From assembly GCA_015222805.1 (NCBI GenBank), contig JADFVZ010000064.1:1-59301 (forward strand): a stretch of 59,301 nucleotides of DNA. The letters are read 5' to 3'. The stretch is from Pseudomonadota bacterium. Lineage in GTDB: Bacteria; Pseudomonadota; Gammaproteobacteria; Xanthomonadales; SZUA-36. The notes below the pieces were generated by a model. It saw only the letters and a list, made by a program, of their open reading frames with translations. It made no database searches and was not told the origin of the DNA. Shown here piece after piece: positions 34,905 through 43,038 of this stretch (positions within the stretch are counted from its first letter, which is position 1; every line of letters begins with the position of its first letter). The translations under genes were made by a program, and so were the position numbers.

Positions 34905-36227
34905 ATGAGGATGAATATTAACAACAGCAAGAACCCGGTAATCCGAATCCTGGGTGCATGTACTATGCTGTTGCTTGCCTGCATCAATAGTGTTTCTGCA
35001 ACCTCGATAACCCTGGATGAAGATGAAGAATACGGTGATACCCGTTGGGGTTTGATACCTTATATTTTTTCAACTGATTCATTAGGCCGGGCTTATGGCC
35101 TGGGGGGCTTTGTTTCGGGGATTCGCCAACCGCAAAGTAATTTAACCGCCACGGCATTTACCACTGATAATGATTCCTGGCTACTGGCGGCTTCACTGGG
35201 AAATTTTCGGTTCAATGGTTTTGATAGGTGGTTTTTTGATATTTTTGCATTGAGTGCTCACTATACCGATCAACGTTTCTATGAAGGTCCTGGTCGTAAT
35301 GGAGGCGTTCCGGCAGGCTCCAACGATTCATCCGAAGATGATTTTATTACCGGTATTAGCAACGATCAGCACATTGAATTTACCTTTAATTATCCATTGG
35401 CGATCGGCAGGGCCAGGGAAAATCCGTTAACTGTTTATAAGACCCGCAATGGTTTGTTAATCTCTGATCCGGGAGGTGGGACCCAATGGAACCCGTTGAG
35501 TAGCGGTGAAACTAAAATTGGCGGCCGTTATTTTTACCGTTATCGGGACCTGGACGAAATTGAAGATGAAGATCTGCTTTCTGCCAGCACTAACGGGGTC
35601 ATGTTATGGCTAGATTATGATAATACTGACTTCCTGCCAAATGCGAGCTATGGCAGTCGCCAGAAATTCACCATTACCCGGGATTTTGGCTGGGGAGACA
35701 GCAGTAATGCCTGGACCAACCTGGAATTTGATGCCAGCAAGTATATTAACCTGGGGACTTCTAAATGGTTCCGGCAACAGGTACTGGCACTCAATTTCTG
35801 GACATCTTCAACCCCGAGTTGGAAGCTGGATAAAGCTACCGGTGAAGTGAGCCATCGACCACCTCCGGGTTTTGGCTCCCAGTTAGGTGGCTTTGACCGC
35901 ATGAGGGCCTATCCAGTCAGTCGTTTCCATGATAAATCAGCCGTTTATTACGGTGCAGAATTACGCATGATCCCACAGGTTAACGGCCTGGATAAATGGC
36001 CTATTTTAAAACATCTTGAACTTGACTGGTGGCAGGTGGTGGCCTTTGCCGAGGCGGGCCGGGTCGCGCCCAAATATAATTCTGACCTGTTTATTAAAGA
36101 TTTAAAATGGGATGTAGGCTTGAGCTTCAGAGTTATGGCATTTCGTATGCCACTACGGCTGGATTGGGCGGTTTCCGAGGAAGGTCATTCCGTCTGGGCG
36201 ATGTACAAGCAGCCTTTCGCACGTTAA
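34905..36227 (+). CDS. Omp85-like outer-membrane barrel without POTRA domains
   Basis: 440 residues from ATG 34905 (an in-frame TTG at 34887 and ATG at 34911 are alternatives), with a signal sequence (GACTMLLLACINSVSA). The ~400-residue mature part looks like a 16-strand barrel of the bacterial surface antigen/BamA-TamA type: YGSRQKFTITRDFG, GGFDRMRAYPVSRFHDKSAVYYGAEL and GLSFRVMAFRMPLRLDWAVSEEG near the end. No POTRA repeats precede it. Role unknown; such proteins may secrete or insert a partner protein. Confidence 0.78.
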   Translation: MRMNINNSKNPVIRILGACTMLLLACINSVSATSITLDEDEEYGDTRWGLIPYIFSTDSLGRAYGLGGFVSGIRQPQSNLTATAFTTDNDSWLLAASLGNFRFNGFDRWFFDIFALSAHYTDQRFYEGPGRNGGVPAGSNDSSEDDFITGISNDQHIEFTFNYPLAIGRARENPLTVYKTRNGLLISDPGGGTQWNPLSSGETKIGGRYFYRYRDLDEIEDEDLLSASTNGVMLWLDYDNTDFLPNASYGSRQKFTITRDFGWGDSSNAWTNLEFDASKYINLGTSKWFRQQVLALNFWTSSTPSWKLDKATGEVSHRPPPGFGSQLGGFDRMRAYPVSRFHDKSAVYYGAELRMIPQVNGLDKWPILKHLELDWWQVVAFAEAGRVAPKYNSDLFIKDLKWDVGLSFRVMAFRMPLRLDWAVSEEGHSVWAMYKQPFAR

Positions 36228-36253
36228 GGCTATGACTAAACAAAGGCATCATT

Positions 36254-36862
36254 ATGCAAGGTAAACTCGTGATGAATTTTATTCTGACTACAGTGATTGG
36301 CGGCCTGGTTTTCCTGGTGCCATTGATGTTCCTGGGTTACATCCTCGGTAAAGCCATCGGCTTTATGATGATTATTGCAAAACCATTAGCTGACTGGATT
36401 CCGGTAGATACGGTTGGCGGAGTAGCATTGGCAAACCTGATCGCTATCCTGGCTGTGATTGTGGTGTCATTTCTGGCAGGCTTGATAGCCCGGTACACTT
36501 TTGCGGACGGATTGGTCAAGGTCCTGGAGTCAAAGGTGCTAATGAACATTCCCGGCTATAGTATAGTGAAAAGCATTAAAAGTGGCTTTGACAGCGGTGA
36601 TGCCGAAGGTATGAAGGCTGTGTCAGTGCAACTGGGTAGCGCTGAACGGATTGCTTTTGAAGTGGAAAAACTCCCGGATGGACGCTCGATGATTTATATT
36701 CCCAGTGTTCCAAATACCTGGTCCGGGGTTACTCAAATATTGCCGGCTGAACAAATCACTTATCTGGATGTGCCGGTTACCCGGGTCATGGACTTAACCG
36801 AAAAGTATGGTTTCGGGGTCAATGAATTACTGCAGGCTAAAGACCAGCAGAAGCAAGAATAA
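36254..36862 (+). CDS. DUF502 membrane protein
   Basis: 202 residues with two N-terminal membrane helices (LTTVIGGLVFLVPLMFLGYIL; LANLIAILAVIVVSFLAGL) and the DUF502 core IPGYSIVKSIKSGF...VSVQLGSAERIAFEVE...IPSVPNTWSGVTQILP. Function not established. It follows the barrel gene after 26 bases and is likely cotranscribed. Confidence 0.9.
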   Translation: MQGKLVMNFILTTVIGGLVFLVPLMFLGYILGKAIGFMMIIAKPLADWIPVDTVGGVALANLIAILAVIVVSFLAGLIARYTFADGLVKVLESKVLMNIPGYSIVKSIKSGFDSGDAEGMKAVSVQLGSAERIAFEVEKLPDGRSMIYIPSVPNTWSGVTQILPAEQITYLDVPVTRVMDLTEKYGFGVNELLQAKDQQKQE

Positions 36863-36883
36863 TAAATAGTGGGTAAGTTTATA

Positions 36884-37939
36884 TCAGAATTTATAAGCCA
36901 CCGATGAAGTAAAACCGTAGTCACTGCTGGCGCCGTCTAAGGAAAGAGGGTCGCTGTCATAAGTAAGGTAAATATCCAGCTTCCAGAAAAAATCTTCAAC
37001 AATTTCAATGCGGAAGTCAGTGTTAAAGGTAGTCCGAAACCTGCCAAAATCTGTAATACTCGGGAACAGCATTAAATTAACTTTAAATGAGCGTTCCGGA
37101 GTGTCGTACTTGTAATACTCGTAGGTCAGCATGCCTGTAGCTTCAAGGTTGGTTTCCGGGTCTCCCTCTCCGGGGTATTCGCGGTTAATATTCAATCCTG
37201 CCGCCAGTGATAGCCAGTTGGACTGTGAGCGTATGGGTATGTAACCGTAGCCAGCTCCTGCCAGGACTCGCAAATCAACACCAAGCTCATCGTTTTGTTC
37301 AAGGGTGCCAAAATAAACCAGAAAGCGCTTATCCTGTTTGTAGACAAGATGGTTACCACCTAATATTGTTCGCCTGGTAGAAGAACTAAAGTCCTCTTCC
37401 CCCTTATTCCCCCTCGCGTCTACAGTAGTGATCTCGGTGCTGAAATCAGCTCGGGATAGTGATTCAGCGCGGCGATAAACTGCATCAGCCCCGATATTGT
37501 ATTTGCCCACATTACTACCTTTGTCCCAGCTGAATCCCAGTCTGGCAGTGAGGTCAAGTCGATCCCAAAAACCGGCTTCAACTGGATACATTCGATAAAC
37601 ATCGTCCGTTTTTACACCAACTGGTCCAGTATCGGTTTTCACCACGAGGATATCGATGTTTTCCGGTTTTGTCAGCGGCCCGTACAGGCGCTGTCCACTT
37701 GTCAGTTCCACTGCCTGTCCGGTTGTACTGATAATTTCACGGATATCTTCCCACTCAATATGGACGGTACCCATGTGATCGGTTTTGAATTCAAGTTTGC
37801 TGCGAAATAGACTTTCGACCTCACCGGTAATACGGTCGCCATTTTGCAGGTAAACCACATCGGTTTTATCCGCCTGTACGGCGAGGCTAATCGTCAACAA
37901 TAAAAACAGCACAAAAATTCGCGCTAACGTACTATACAT
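36884..37939 (-). CDS. DUF481 outer-membrane-like protein
   Basis: 351 residues with a signal peptide (RIFVLFLLLTISLAVQA), an N-terminal small beta-barrel-like region (VVYLQNGDRITGEVESLFRSKLEF, IEWEDI) and a C-terminal DUF481 barrel ending GFTSSVAYKF. GAGG precedes the ATG by 7 bases. DUF481 proteins are predicted outer-membrane or periplasmic barrels of unknown role. Confidence 0.85.
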   Translation of the reverse strand: MYSTLARIFVLFLLLTISLAVQADKTDVVYLQNGDRITGEVESLFRSKLEFKTDHMGTVHIEWEDIREIISTTGQAVELTSGQRLYGPLTKPENIDILVVKTDTGPVGVKTDDVYRMYPVEAGFWDRLDLTARLGFSWDKGSNVGKYNIGADAVYRRAESLSRADFSTEITTVDARGNKGEEDFSSSTRRTILGGNHLVYKQDKRFLVYFGTLEQNDELGVDLRVLAGAGYGYIPIRSQSNWLSLAAGLNINREYPGEGDPETNLEATGMLTYEYYKYDTPERSFKVNLMLFPSITDFGRFRTTFNTDFRIEIVEDFFWKLDIYLTYDSDPLSLDGASSDYGFTSSVAYKF

Positions 37940-38025
37940 GGTCTACCTCAATCTTTTGAAACTTGAATATCTGATAATTTTATACTGACTGTGTAATAGA
38001 AGGAAATTTAGCCGGGGAAACCGGG

Positions 38026-39342
38026 TTATTCTGTTTGAATCTCAATACAAGCAGACAATCCCTTGTTCTCGCGGTTTGCCAGGGTGAGCTGCCAGGCGTT
38101 TATCTCTGCCAGCTGGCGCACAATAGTCAGTCCGAGACCGGTGCCGCCAGTACTGCGGTTGCGGGATGGATCGAGACGGTAGAATGGCTGGAATACTTTT
38201 TCTAGTTGGTCTTCGGGGATGCCCGGCCCCTGGTCCTGCACACAAATCTTAACGCTCATCTTCTTCACCTGCAGTTGAAGTATCACTTCCTGATCAGCTG
38301 AATAATACAATGCGTTGTCCAGCAGGTTGCCCAGGATTCGATTCAGTGCCAATTCATTCAAGTGCAGGGTACAACTATCCGGACTGATCAGTTTGATTGT
38401 TTTTCCCTGTCTTTCGTAAGGGGCGGCGAGCTTTTGCAACAACAGTGGGATTTCAACTTCCTCGATTCTTCTGTCTGATGTTTGCATCAGGTTTGCTACT
38501 TCCAGCGTGCGCCCAATGAGGGTGTCCATGTCTTCCAGGTCGAGTTGAATTTGCTGCAGCAGGTCCGGGTCTTCTTTACCCTGAAGCAGTTCGATGGCCA
38601 GGCGCATTCTTGCCAGTGGTGTACGCAGGTCGTGTGATATTCCACCTAGTAGCGTGGTGCGGTTATCCAGCAAGCTCTGGATTTGTCCGTTAAGTTGATT
38701 CAGTTTACGGGAGAGTTGCGCGAGCTCCTCCGGCCCGTCTTCCAGCAGCGGCTGGTATTGTCCATCGCCGCCGAGCTGCTGCACGCCTGCTGCAAGATCT
38801 GAGAGTGGCCGGGTAATACGGCGGACAATCAGCAGTGTGGTCAGAATAATAAACAGGCTGGCGCCAAGGAAAATCATCAGTGCGGCCCGGGGCGGTTTTG
38901 CATCAATATGGGAGTGAGGAAAGCCCAGGTAAAGCGTTTGCTCCGCCATCGGTATGCCTACCCAGTAGTGGGAATTGAGGCTACTGGTCTGGTAAACATG
39001 GGTTTCATCACCAAGGCGTTTTGAGAATTCATCTTCAAGGAAAAGCATATAAGGAGAATGTACAAGCAGCTCAGTATAATCTGGTTCGGGTTGTACGCTT
39101 ACCAGTTTGATGTTGTGATTCTCAGCGAGTTCAAGTTCAAAATCTTTGCGGGTATCAGCCGGTAGCTCTACCCAGGTTTTTGCCGAAAGCACCATCAGTG
39201 CAGCAAGATCATTGGCACCCTGCTTGCCAATCGGTAAGATAAAATATTTAAACACCACAATTGCGGTAAATAGCATAAACACCAGTAATGCTGCTGACAG
39301 GGTCAGGCTGGTCCTGGCAAAAAGGGTGTTAGGAAAACGCAT
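38026..39342 (-). CDS. envZ: EnvZ-like sensor histidine kinase
   Basis: 438 residues. Two membrane helices (about 12-34 and 153-173) border a ~120-residue periplasmic sensor. HAMP, then the H-box GGISHDLRTPLARMRLAIELL with phospho-acceptor His237, N-box NLLDNALYYS and G-boxes DQGPGIP and GTGLGLTIV follow. The H-box closely resembles EnvZ. It begins 5 bases after the OmpR-like regulator and forms an operon with it. Confidence 0.9.
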   Translation of the reverse strand: MRFPNTLFARTSLTLSAALLVFMLFTAIVVFKYFILPIGKQGANDLAALMVLSAKTWVELPADTRKDFELELAENHNIKLVSVQPEPDYTELLVHSPYMLFLEDEFSKRLGDETHVYQTSSLNSHYWVGIPMAEQTLYLGFPHSHIDAKPPRAALMIFLGASLFIILTTLLIVRRITRPLSDLAAGVQQLGGDGQYQPLLEDGPEELAQLSRKLNQLNGQIQSLLDNRTTLLGGISHDLRTPLARMRLAIELLQGKEDPDLLQQIQLDLEDMDTLIGRTLEVANLMQTSDRRIEEVEIPLLLQKLAAPYERQGKTIKLISPDSCTLHLNELALNRILGNLLDNALYYSADQEVILQLQVKKMSVKICVQDQGPGIPEDQLEKVFQPFYRLDPSRNRSTGGTGLGLTIVRQLAEINAWQLTLANRENKGLSACIEIQTE

Positions 39343-39347
39343 TGCTG

Positions 39348-40073
39348 TTAACCAGAGTCACCCTTTGGGGTGAACATATAACCTTTGCCCCATATAGTCT
39401 GGATATAGCAGGGCTTTTTGGGATCGGATTCGATCTTCTGGCGCAGGCGGGTAATCCGTACATCAATACTGCGGTCAAAGGGTGAGCGGTCATAGCCTTT
39501 CAATAAATCGATTAAATGATCCCTACTGAGCAGGTGGTTCGGGTGCTGTGCCAACACACCCAGGAGAGCCAGTTCACCGCTGGTAACAGAAACATCTTCA
39601 TTTTCCATACGCAGGGAATAGTTATTCATATTCAGAACATACTTGCCAAAGTAGAACAAACCATCTTCAGCAGCGGTAGTTTCAGCGGCGCTAGTGGATG
39701 AATTATTCCTGCGTAGTACAGCACGTATCCGTGCGACCAGTTCCCGCGGGTTAAACGGTTTTGCCAGGTAGTCATCCGCGCCAACTTCAAGACCAATGAT
39801 GCGGTCAATATCTTCTCCCTTTGCCGAAAGAATAATAACCGGGATATCGGTATTGGCACGCAGGTAGCGACTCAGGCTAAGCCCGTCTTCACCCGGTAGC
39901 ATCAGGTCCATAATGATCAGGTCCGGTGTATTTTCAGTCAGGTGCAGCTTCATGGCTTCACCATCGGGGGTACAGCTAACTGCAAAGCCCTGTTCTTTCA
40001 GGTAACGGGTTAACAGGTCCCTGAGTGCCGGGTCGTCGTCTACTATAAGAAGTTGCGGGAGTGGGCTGGTCAT
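39348..40073 (-). CDS. ompR: OmpR-like response regulator
   Basis: 241 residues. Receiver domain with acidic pocket Asp12-14, phosphorylation site Asp56 (IIMDLMLPGEDGLSL) and Lys105 (AKPFNPREL); C-terminal winged helix with RSIDVRITRLRQKIE and YIQTIWGKGYMF. Several blocks match OmpR nearly word for word (LPGEDGLS, KPFNPREL, IQT-WG-GY-F). Tandem 10-bp half-sites lie upstream of its own gene and upstream of the DUF2202 gene. Confidence 0.92.
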   Translation of the reverse strand: MTSPLPQLLIVDDDPALRDLLTRYLKEQGFAVSCTPDGEAMKLHLTENTPDLIIMDLMLPGEDGLSLSRYLRANTDIPVIILSAKGEDIDRIIGLEVGADDYLAKPFNPRELVARIRAVLRRNNSSTSAAETTAAEDGLFYFGKYVLNMNNYSLRMENEDVSVTSGELALLGVLAQHPNHLLSRDHLIDLLKGYDRSPFDRSIDVRITRLRQKIESDPKKPCYIQTIWGKGYMFTPKGDSG

Positions 40074-40111
40074 ACCCGGATTCTAACAAACGCAGGCCCA
40101 TCGTGTGCAAC

Positions 40112-40136
40112 TGAAACACATTGTTACATTTGAAAG
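40112..40136. promoter_or_regulatory. Probable OmpR-type tandem half-sites (ompR/40162 intergenic)
   Basis: TGAAACACAT at 40112 and TGTTACATTT at 40122 are spaced exactly 10 bases, with TGAAAG following at 40131. OmpR binds direct repeats of 10-base half-sites with a GxxAC core. The site lies between divergent ompR and the small exported-protein gene, fitting autoregulation and control of the divergent gene. Confidence 0.5.
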
Positions 40137-40161
40137 ATTGTGATTCGGAGGCCTGATCACT

Positions 40162-40527
40162 ATGATGGTTCTGGGGATGAATGGAACTGGTTTAATCGTT
40201 TTACAGAGATGGAAAGTGTTGGCTTCAAATAAATCCGGACTGGTTATTGGAATTTGCTGTGCTTTAGTGCTCGGCTTATATTCCGTACCTGCGGCAGCTG
40301 TTGCCTCAAAGGCTGAAGAAAACCAGAGTAAGCAAGTCGAAACCGAAACAGTCAAGCTCAAAGACAAAGCTGAAACTGAGAAGAAAAAAACGGGAACAAA
40401 ATCTAAAGCTGCAAACAGTCGGCAGAACAATAGAACCCACTTTGGAATGGGTTATGAACAACGCAGTCGCTTCCGAGGGTCCTCAATGGGTGGTTCCCGC
40501 AAGCAAAGTAAAGGTCGTGGTCGTTAG
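40162..40527 (+). CDS. Small basic exported protein
   Basis: 121 residues; GGAGG lies 10 bases before ATG 40162. A late signal-like hydrophobic segment (GLVIGICCALVLGLYSVPAAA) is followed by a Lys/Glu-rich coil and a very basic C-terminus (FGMGYEQRSRFRGSSMGG, RKQSKGRGR). No family recognised. It is divergent from ompR and probably under OmpR control. The coding call rests on start signals, signal segment and position. Confidence 0.55.
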   Translation: MMVLGMNGTGLIVLQRWKVLASNKSGLVIGICCALVLGLYSVPAAAVASKAEENQSKQVETETVKLKDKAETEKKKTGTKSKAANSRQNNRTHFGMGYEQRSRFRGSSMGGSRKQSKGRGR

Positions 40528-40567
40528 CGGTACCTATATATAAATGCAACAGCGCTTCCCAGTTAAA

Positions 40568-40587
40568 CCTGTAACAACCTGTAACAA
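40568..40587 (+). promoter_or_regulatory. Perfect 10-bp tandem repeat, probable OmpR site
   Basis: CCTGTAACAA occurs twice back to back (40568-40577 and 40578-40587), 110 bases upstream of the DUF2202 start. GTAAC cores exactly 10 bases apart are the arrangement of OmpR half-sites. Confidence 0.55.
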
Positions 40588-40697
40588 TTCTAAATCTTTC
40601 TGAAATATTCAGGAAACATCATTTCCCTAAACTAAGCATGTTCGCAAAACACAGGGGTCAACAGACCTTTGTACATGTTTATATTCAGGAGAATCAC

Positions 40698-41354
40698 ATG
40701 AAACTCATCAGCCTGGTACCTGTTTTAATACTGTCGGTGGTATTTGCTGCGTCCCCTCTCTACGCAAAAAATGCACCGCCTGTTAAGACTCCAGTCATCA
40801 CTCCCCTGAGTGTAGATGAGGTCGAGACCCTTGTGTTTATGCGCGAAGAAGAAAAAATGGCACGGGATGTCTACCTCAGCTTTTATGAGCAGTTGCAATT
40901 AGTTATTTTTACCAATATTGCTTCCGCTGAACAGCAGCATATGGATGCACTTAAAGTTCTGCTCGACCAATATGCGATTGATGATCCTGTGGTGGATAAT
41001 ACTGTTGGTGCATTCACAGACCCCGGTTTATTAGCACTTTATGAGAGCCTGCTGGTTAATGGGTTTGTCGGTGAAATCGAAGCGCTCTACGTTGGCGCAC
41101 TGATTGAAGAAATCGATATCCAGGATCTTATTGATGCAATTGCAGAATCAGATCATACGGATGTAATCCAGGCCTATGAAAACCTGCTGCAAGGTTCGCG
41201 TAATCATTTGCGGGCCTTTGTGCGAAACATTGAAAGCAGGGGCCTGATATATGAAGCCCAATATATGGATCAGGATCAGGTAGATGAAATCCTTGATAAT
41301 CCGATGGAACGTAAAAACAAAGGCAAACGTAAAGGCAAAAAAGGCGGTCGTTAG
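40698..41354 (+). CDS. DUF2202 ferritin-like exported protein
   Basis: 218 residues from ATG 40698, chosen for its AGGAG site and the signal peptide that follows (LISLVPVLILSVVFAASPLYA). The DUF2202 core has VETLVFMREEEKMARDVYL and SAEQQHMDALKVLLDQY early, and SRNHLRAFVRNIESRGLIYEA later, with the Glu/His pairs of a ferritin-like four-helix bundle. The tail is very basic (KNKGKRKGKKGGR). A tandem OmpR-type site lies upstream and a strong terminator downstream. Function unknown; metal binding is likely. Confidence 0.88.
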   Translation: MKLISLVPVLILSVVFAASPLYAKNAPPVKTPVITPLSVDEVETLVFMREEEKMARDVYLSFYEQLQLVIFTNIASAEQQHMDALKVLLDQYAIDDPVVDNTVGAFTDPGLLALYESLLVNGFVGEIEALYVGALIEEIDIQDLIDAIAESDHTDVIQAYENLLQGSRNHLRAFVRNIESRGLIYEAQYMDQDQVDEILDNPMERKNKGKRKGKKGGR

Positions 41355-41391
41355 TACCTCTTGTACGCTGTCTACCAATATGGACAAATGG

Positions 41392-41426
41392 AAACCCCGG
41401 TCAAACACTCCTGACCGGGGTTTTTT
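41392..41426 (+). terminator. Rho-independent terminator
   Basis: Arms AAACCCCGGTCA and TGACCGGGGTTT with an 8-base loop and a run of six T, after the DUF2202 gene. Confidence 0.9.
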
Positions 41427-41486
41427 GTATTAGAAGCAAGCTCCATGGAATACGATCAACGGGGTGCTGCGATCCACTGAAGCACA

Positions 41487-41759
41487 CTAGGCAGAGGTCA
41501 GGCTGAGTTCCTTATTGAACTGTTTCATGATTTTCTCCCACTCAGCTTCATTCGTATTTTCTTTAACCAGCATATGGAACTCCACCAGAGCACTCAGCCC
41601 GGATTGCCTCAGCTGACCCATATCAGCATGGAGTTGCTGAATATCTGCTTTACTGGCATCCTGGCGTACAAGCACATCATTTTCTTTCACATTGCTTGAT
41701 TTCAGCGCGTGTTGAAGTTTTTGCAGGTTTGCATTGAAAACATCCAGTTGATTGTTCAA
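41487..41759 (-). CDS. Downstream half of a frameshift-split coiled protein
   Basis: 90 residues if begun at TTG 41759, but no ribosome-binding site is present and there is no ATG or GTG in the frame. The frame stays open upstream to 41888, across the 8-A tract at 41858-41865, where one base of shift joins it to the gene at 41854-42264. I therefore read it as the second half of one ~258-residue protein. It is helical and charged, and ends with EAEWEKIMKQFNKEL, which resembles ADEWQDIMKQ in the first half. Confidence 0.6.
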   Translation of the reverse strand: MNNQLDVFNANLQKLQHALKSSNVKENDVLVRQDASKADIQQLHADMGQLRQSGLSALVEFHMLVKENTNEAEWEKIMKQFNKELSLTSA

Positions 41760-41853
41760 TTGTTGCTGACTATCTTCATCAGCAACAGTTGCAATGATGA
41801 CTTTTTGGGTTTTTGCAAAATATACTTTTTCTTTTCCTTTGGCTTCGGCTTTA

Positions 41854-42264
41854 TCAGTTTTTTTTCTGGGCTTTTTGTTGGCGTTGTTCTACGGCTTCAG
41901 CAGACTGTTTCATAATGTCCTGCCATTCATCCGCCATTATTTTACCTGCAAGGCCAACCCTTGCCGTGGCCAGGTCTGCATAATACTGTTCACGCTCCTG
42001 CTCCAGGATGGTAAAAAAATCACTAAAGTTATCACGGCTGGTTTCCCTGTTGGCATTTAGTTTTTTGAAGGTCTTGAACTGTGATTTCCTGCCTTTATTA
42101 AAGTCGGTTATGAGTTTTTTAGTGCTTTTGACATCGATTAAGATGTCCTTTTGCCGCTCCGCATCGATGACGTATTCCTTAACTCCTTTTTTCATATCAT
42201 CAATGAAGTTCAGGTCGAAAGTGCCACCCCCGAACAAGAGTACGATTAATGTTGCAATAATCAT
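41854..42264 (-). CDS. Membrane-anchored coiled protein, upstream half of split gene
   Basis: 136 residues with an N-terminal hydrophobic anchor (MIIATLIVLLFGGG) followed by charged helices (FKTFKKLNANRETSRDNFSDFFTILEQ) and DEWQDIMKQ. The stop codon comes immediately after an 8-A run. Deleting one A would continue the frame into the ORF at 41487-41759. Probably in an operon with the glycine-zipper gene upstream (84 bases). Function unknown. Confidence 0.65.
   Translation of the reverse strand: MIIATLIVLLFGGGTFDLNFIDDMKKGVKEYVIDAERQKDILIDVKSTKKLITDFNKGRKSQFKTFKKLNANRETSRDNFSDFFTILEQEREQYYADLATARVGLAGKIMADEWQDIMKQSAEAVEQRQQKAQKKN
41858..41865 (-). other. A8 homopolymer at the frame break
   Basis: Eight A on the coding (minus) strand directly before the stop of the upstream half. 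Seven A would restore a single open frame 41487-42264. Candidates are transcriptional slippage, phase variation, a real mutation or a sequencing error. Confidence 0.75.
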
Positions 42265-42348
42265 GGTTATTTATTCCTGTTTCAGGGTTGCCGGGATCCC
42301 CGTGCATTTACTCTGCAGGCGGGGCTTGCTGGTTTTGTTATCTGTGGA

Positions 42349-42939
42349 TCAGGTATCACAAAGAATGGAGATTTTACGCAGTGCCCGGTCCATGGCAGCA
42401 TCGTCTGATGCGGCTGAGAGTTCAGCTTTGGCAGCCAGGCATTCTTCGGCCTCCTCAACTGCTTCATCATGCAGGCTGGCGACAACTTCTGCTGATGCAG
42501 GGTCGCAATAGGTGGCGGCTACCCGGCGGATATTGGCATTGCTGCCACCGGCATTTTCAACAATGACGCAGTCATCTACCACGATCTCAGTCTGATCAGA
42601 AATGATCACCACCGCACCGGTTGCCGTTTTAACCTGGTACTCACGTGCTTCCAGGCTGCCCTGGTTCGCTTTTGTGGCAGAACTGCCAATAACAGCGCCA
42701 GCAGTGCCCCGGCGGAATTTGGTGCCGGATGATTTTCCTTTGCTGGCGTACATACCGATGGTGCCGCCTACCAGTGCGCCTTTTCCGGCATTTGATTTTT
42801 GTTGTACATATTTGGAGCCAACCACGACTCCGTATTGAATCTGTACTGACTGACCACTTTTTTGGGCCAATAACGAGCTGCTGACTAAAACCATGGATAA
42901 AGTTGTCACTTTAAGAATAAAGGTAAGTGAATTTTTCAT
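42349..42939 (-). CDS. Exported glycine-zipper protein
   Basis: 196 residues with a signal peptide (VTTLSMVLVSSSLLAQ). A glycine-zipper-like region (AGKGALVGGTIGMYASKG, RRGTAGAVIGSSA) is similar to SlyB/Gly-zipper 2TM proteins, and a beta region (VIISDQTEIVVDDCVIVE) follows. The C-terminus is Ala/Glu-rich with several Cys residues (three in the last ~60). AGGAG precedes the ATG by 7 bases. Function unknown, probably in the envelope. Confidence 0.72.
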   Translation of the reverse strand: MKNSLTFILKVTTLSMVLVSSSLLAQKSGQSVQIQYGVVVGSKYVQQKSNAGKGALVGGTIGMYASKGKSSGTKFRRGTAGAVIGSSATKANQGSLEAREYQVKTATGAVVIISDQTEIVVDDCVIVENAGGSNANIRRVAATYCDPASAEVVASLHDEAVEEAEECLAAKAELSAASDDAAMDRALRKISILCDT

Positions 42940-42990
42940 GAAATACTCCTGAGGACTGGTTTGTGTATTTACATTATCACAATAATAAAT

Positions 42991-43010
42991 CGGGCCCCAA
43001 TCGGGGCCCG
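42991..43010 (-). terminator. GC-rich hairpin, probable terminator
   Basis: CGGGCCCC-AATC-GGGGCCCG, followed on the minus strand by ATTTATTATT. It lies after the hydrolase gene at 43039-44490. Confidence 0.65.
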
Positions 43011-43038
43011 TATAGTTCTACTTAAGAGGTGTTAACGT

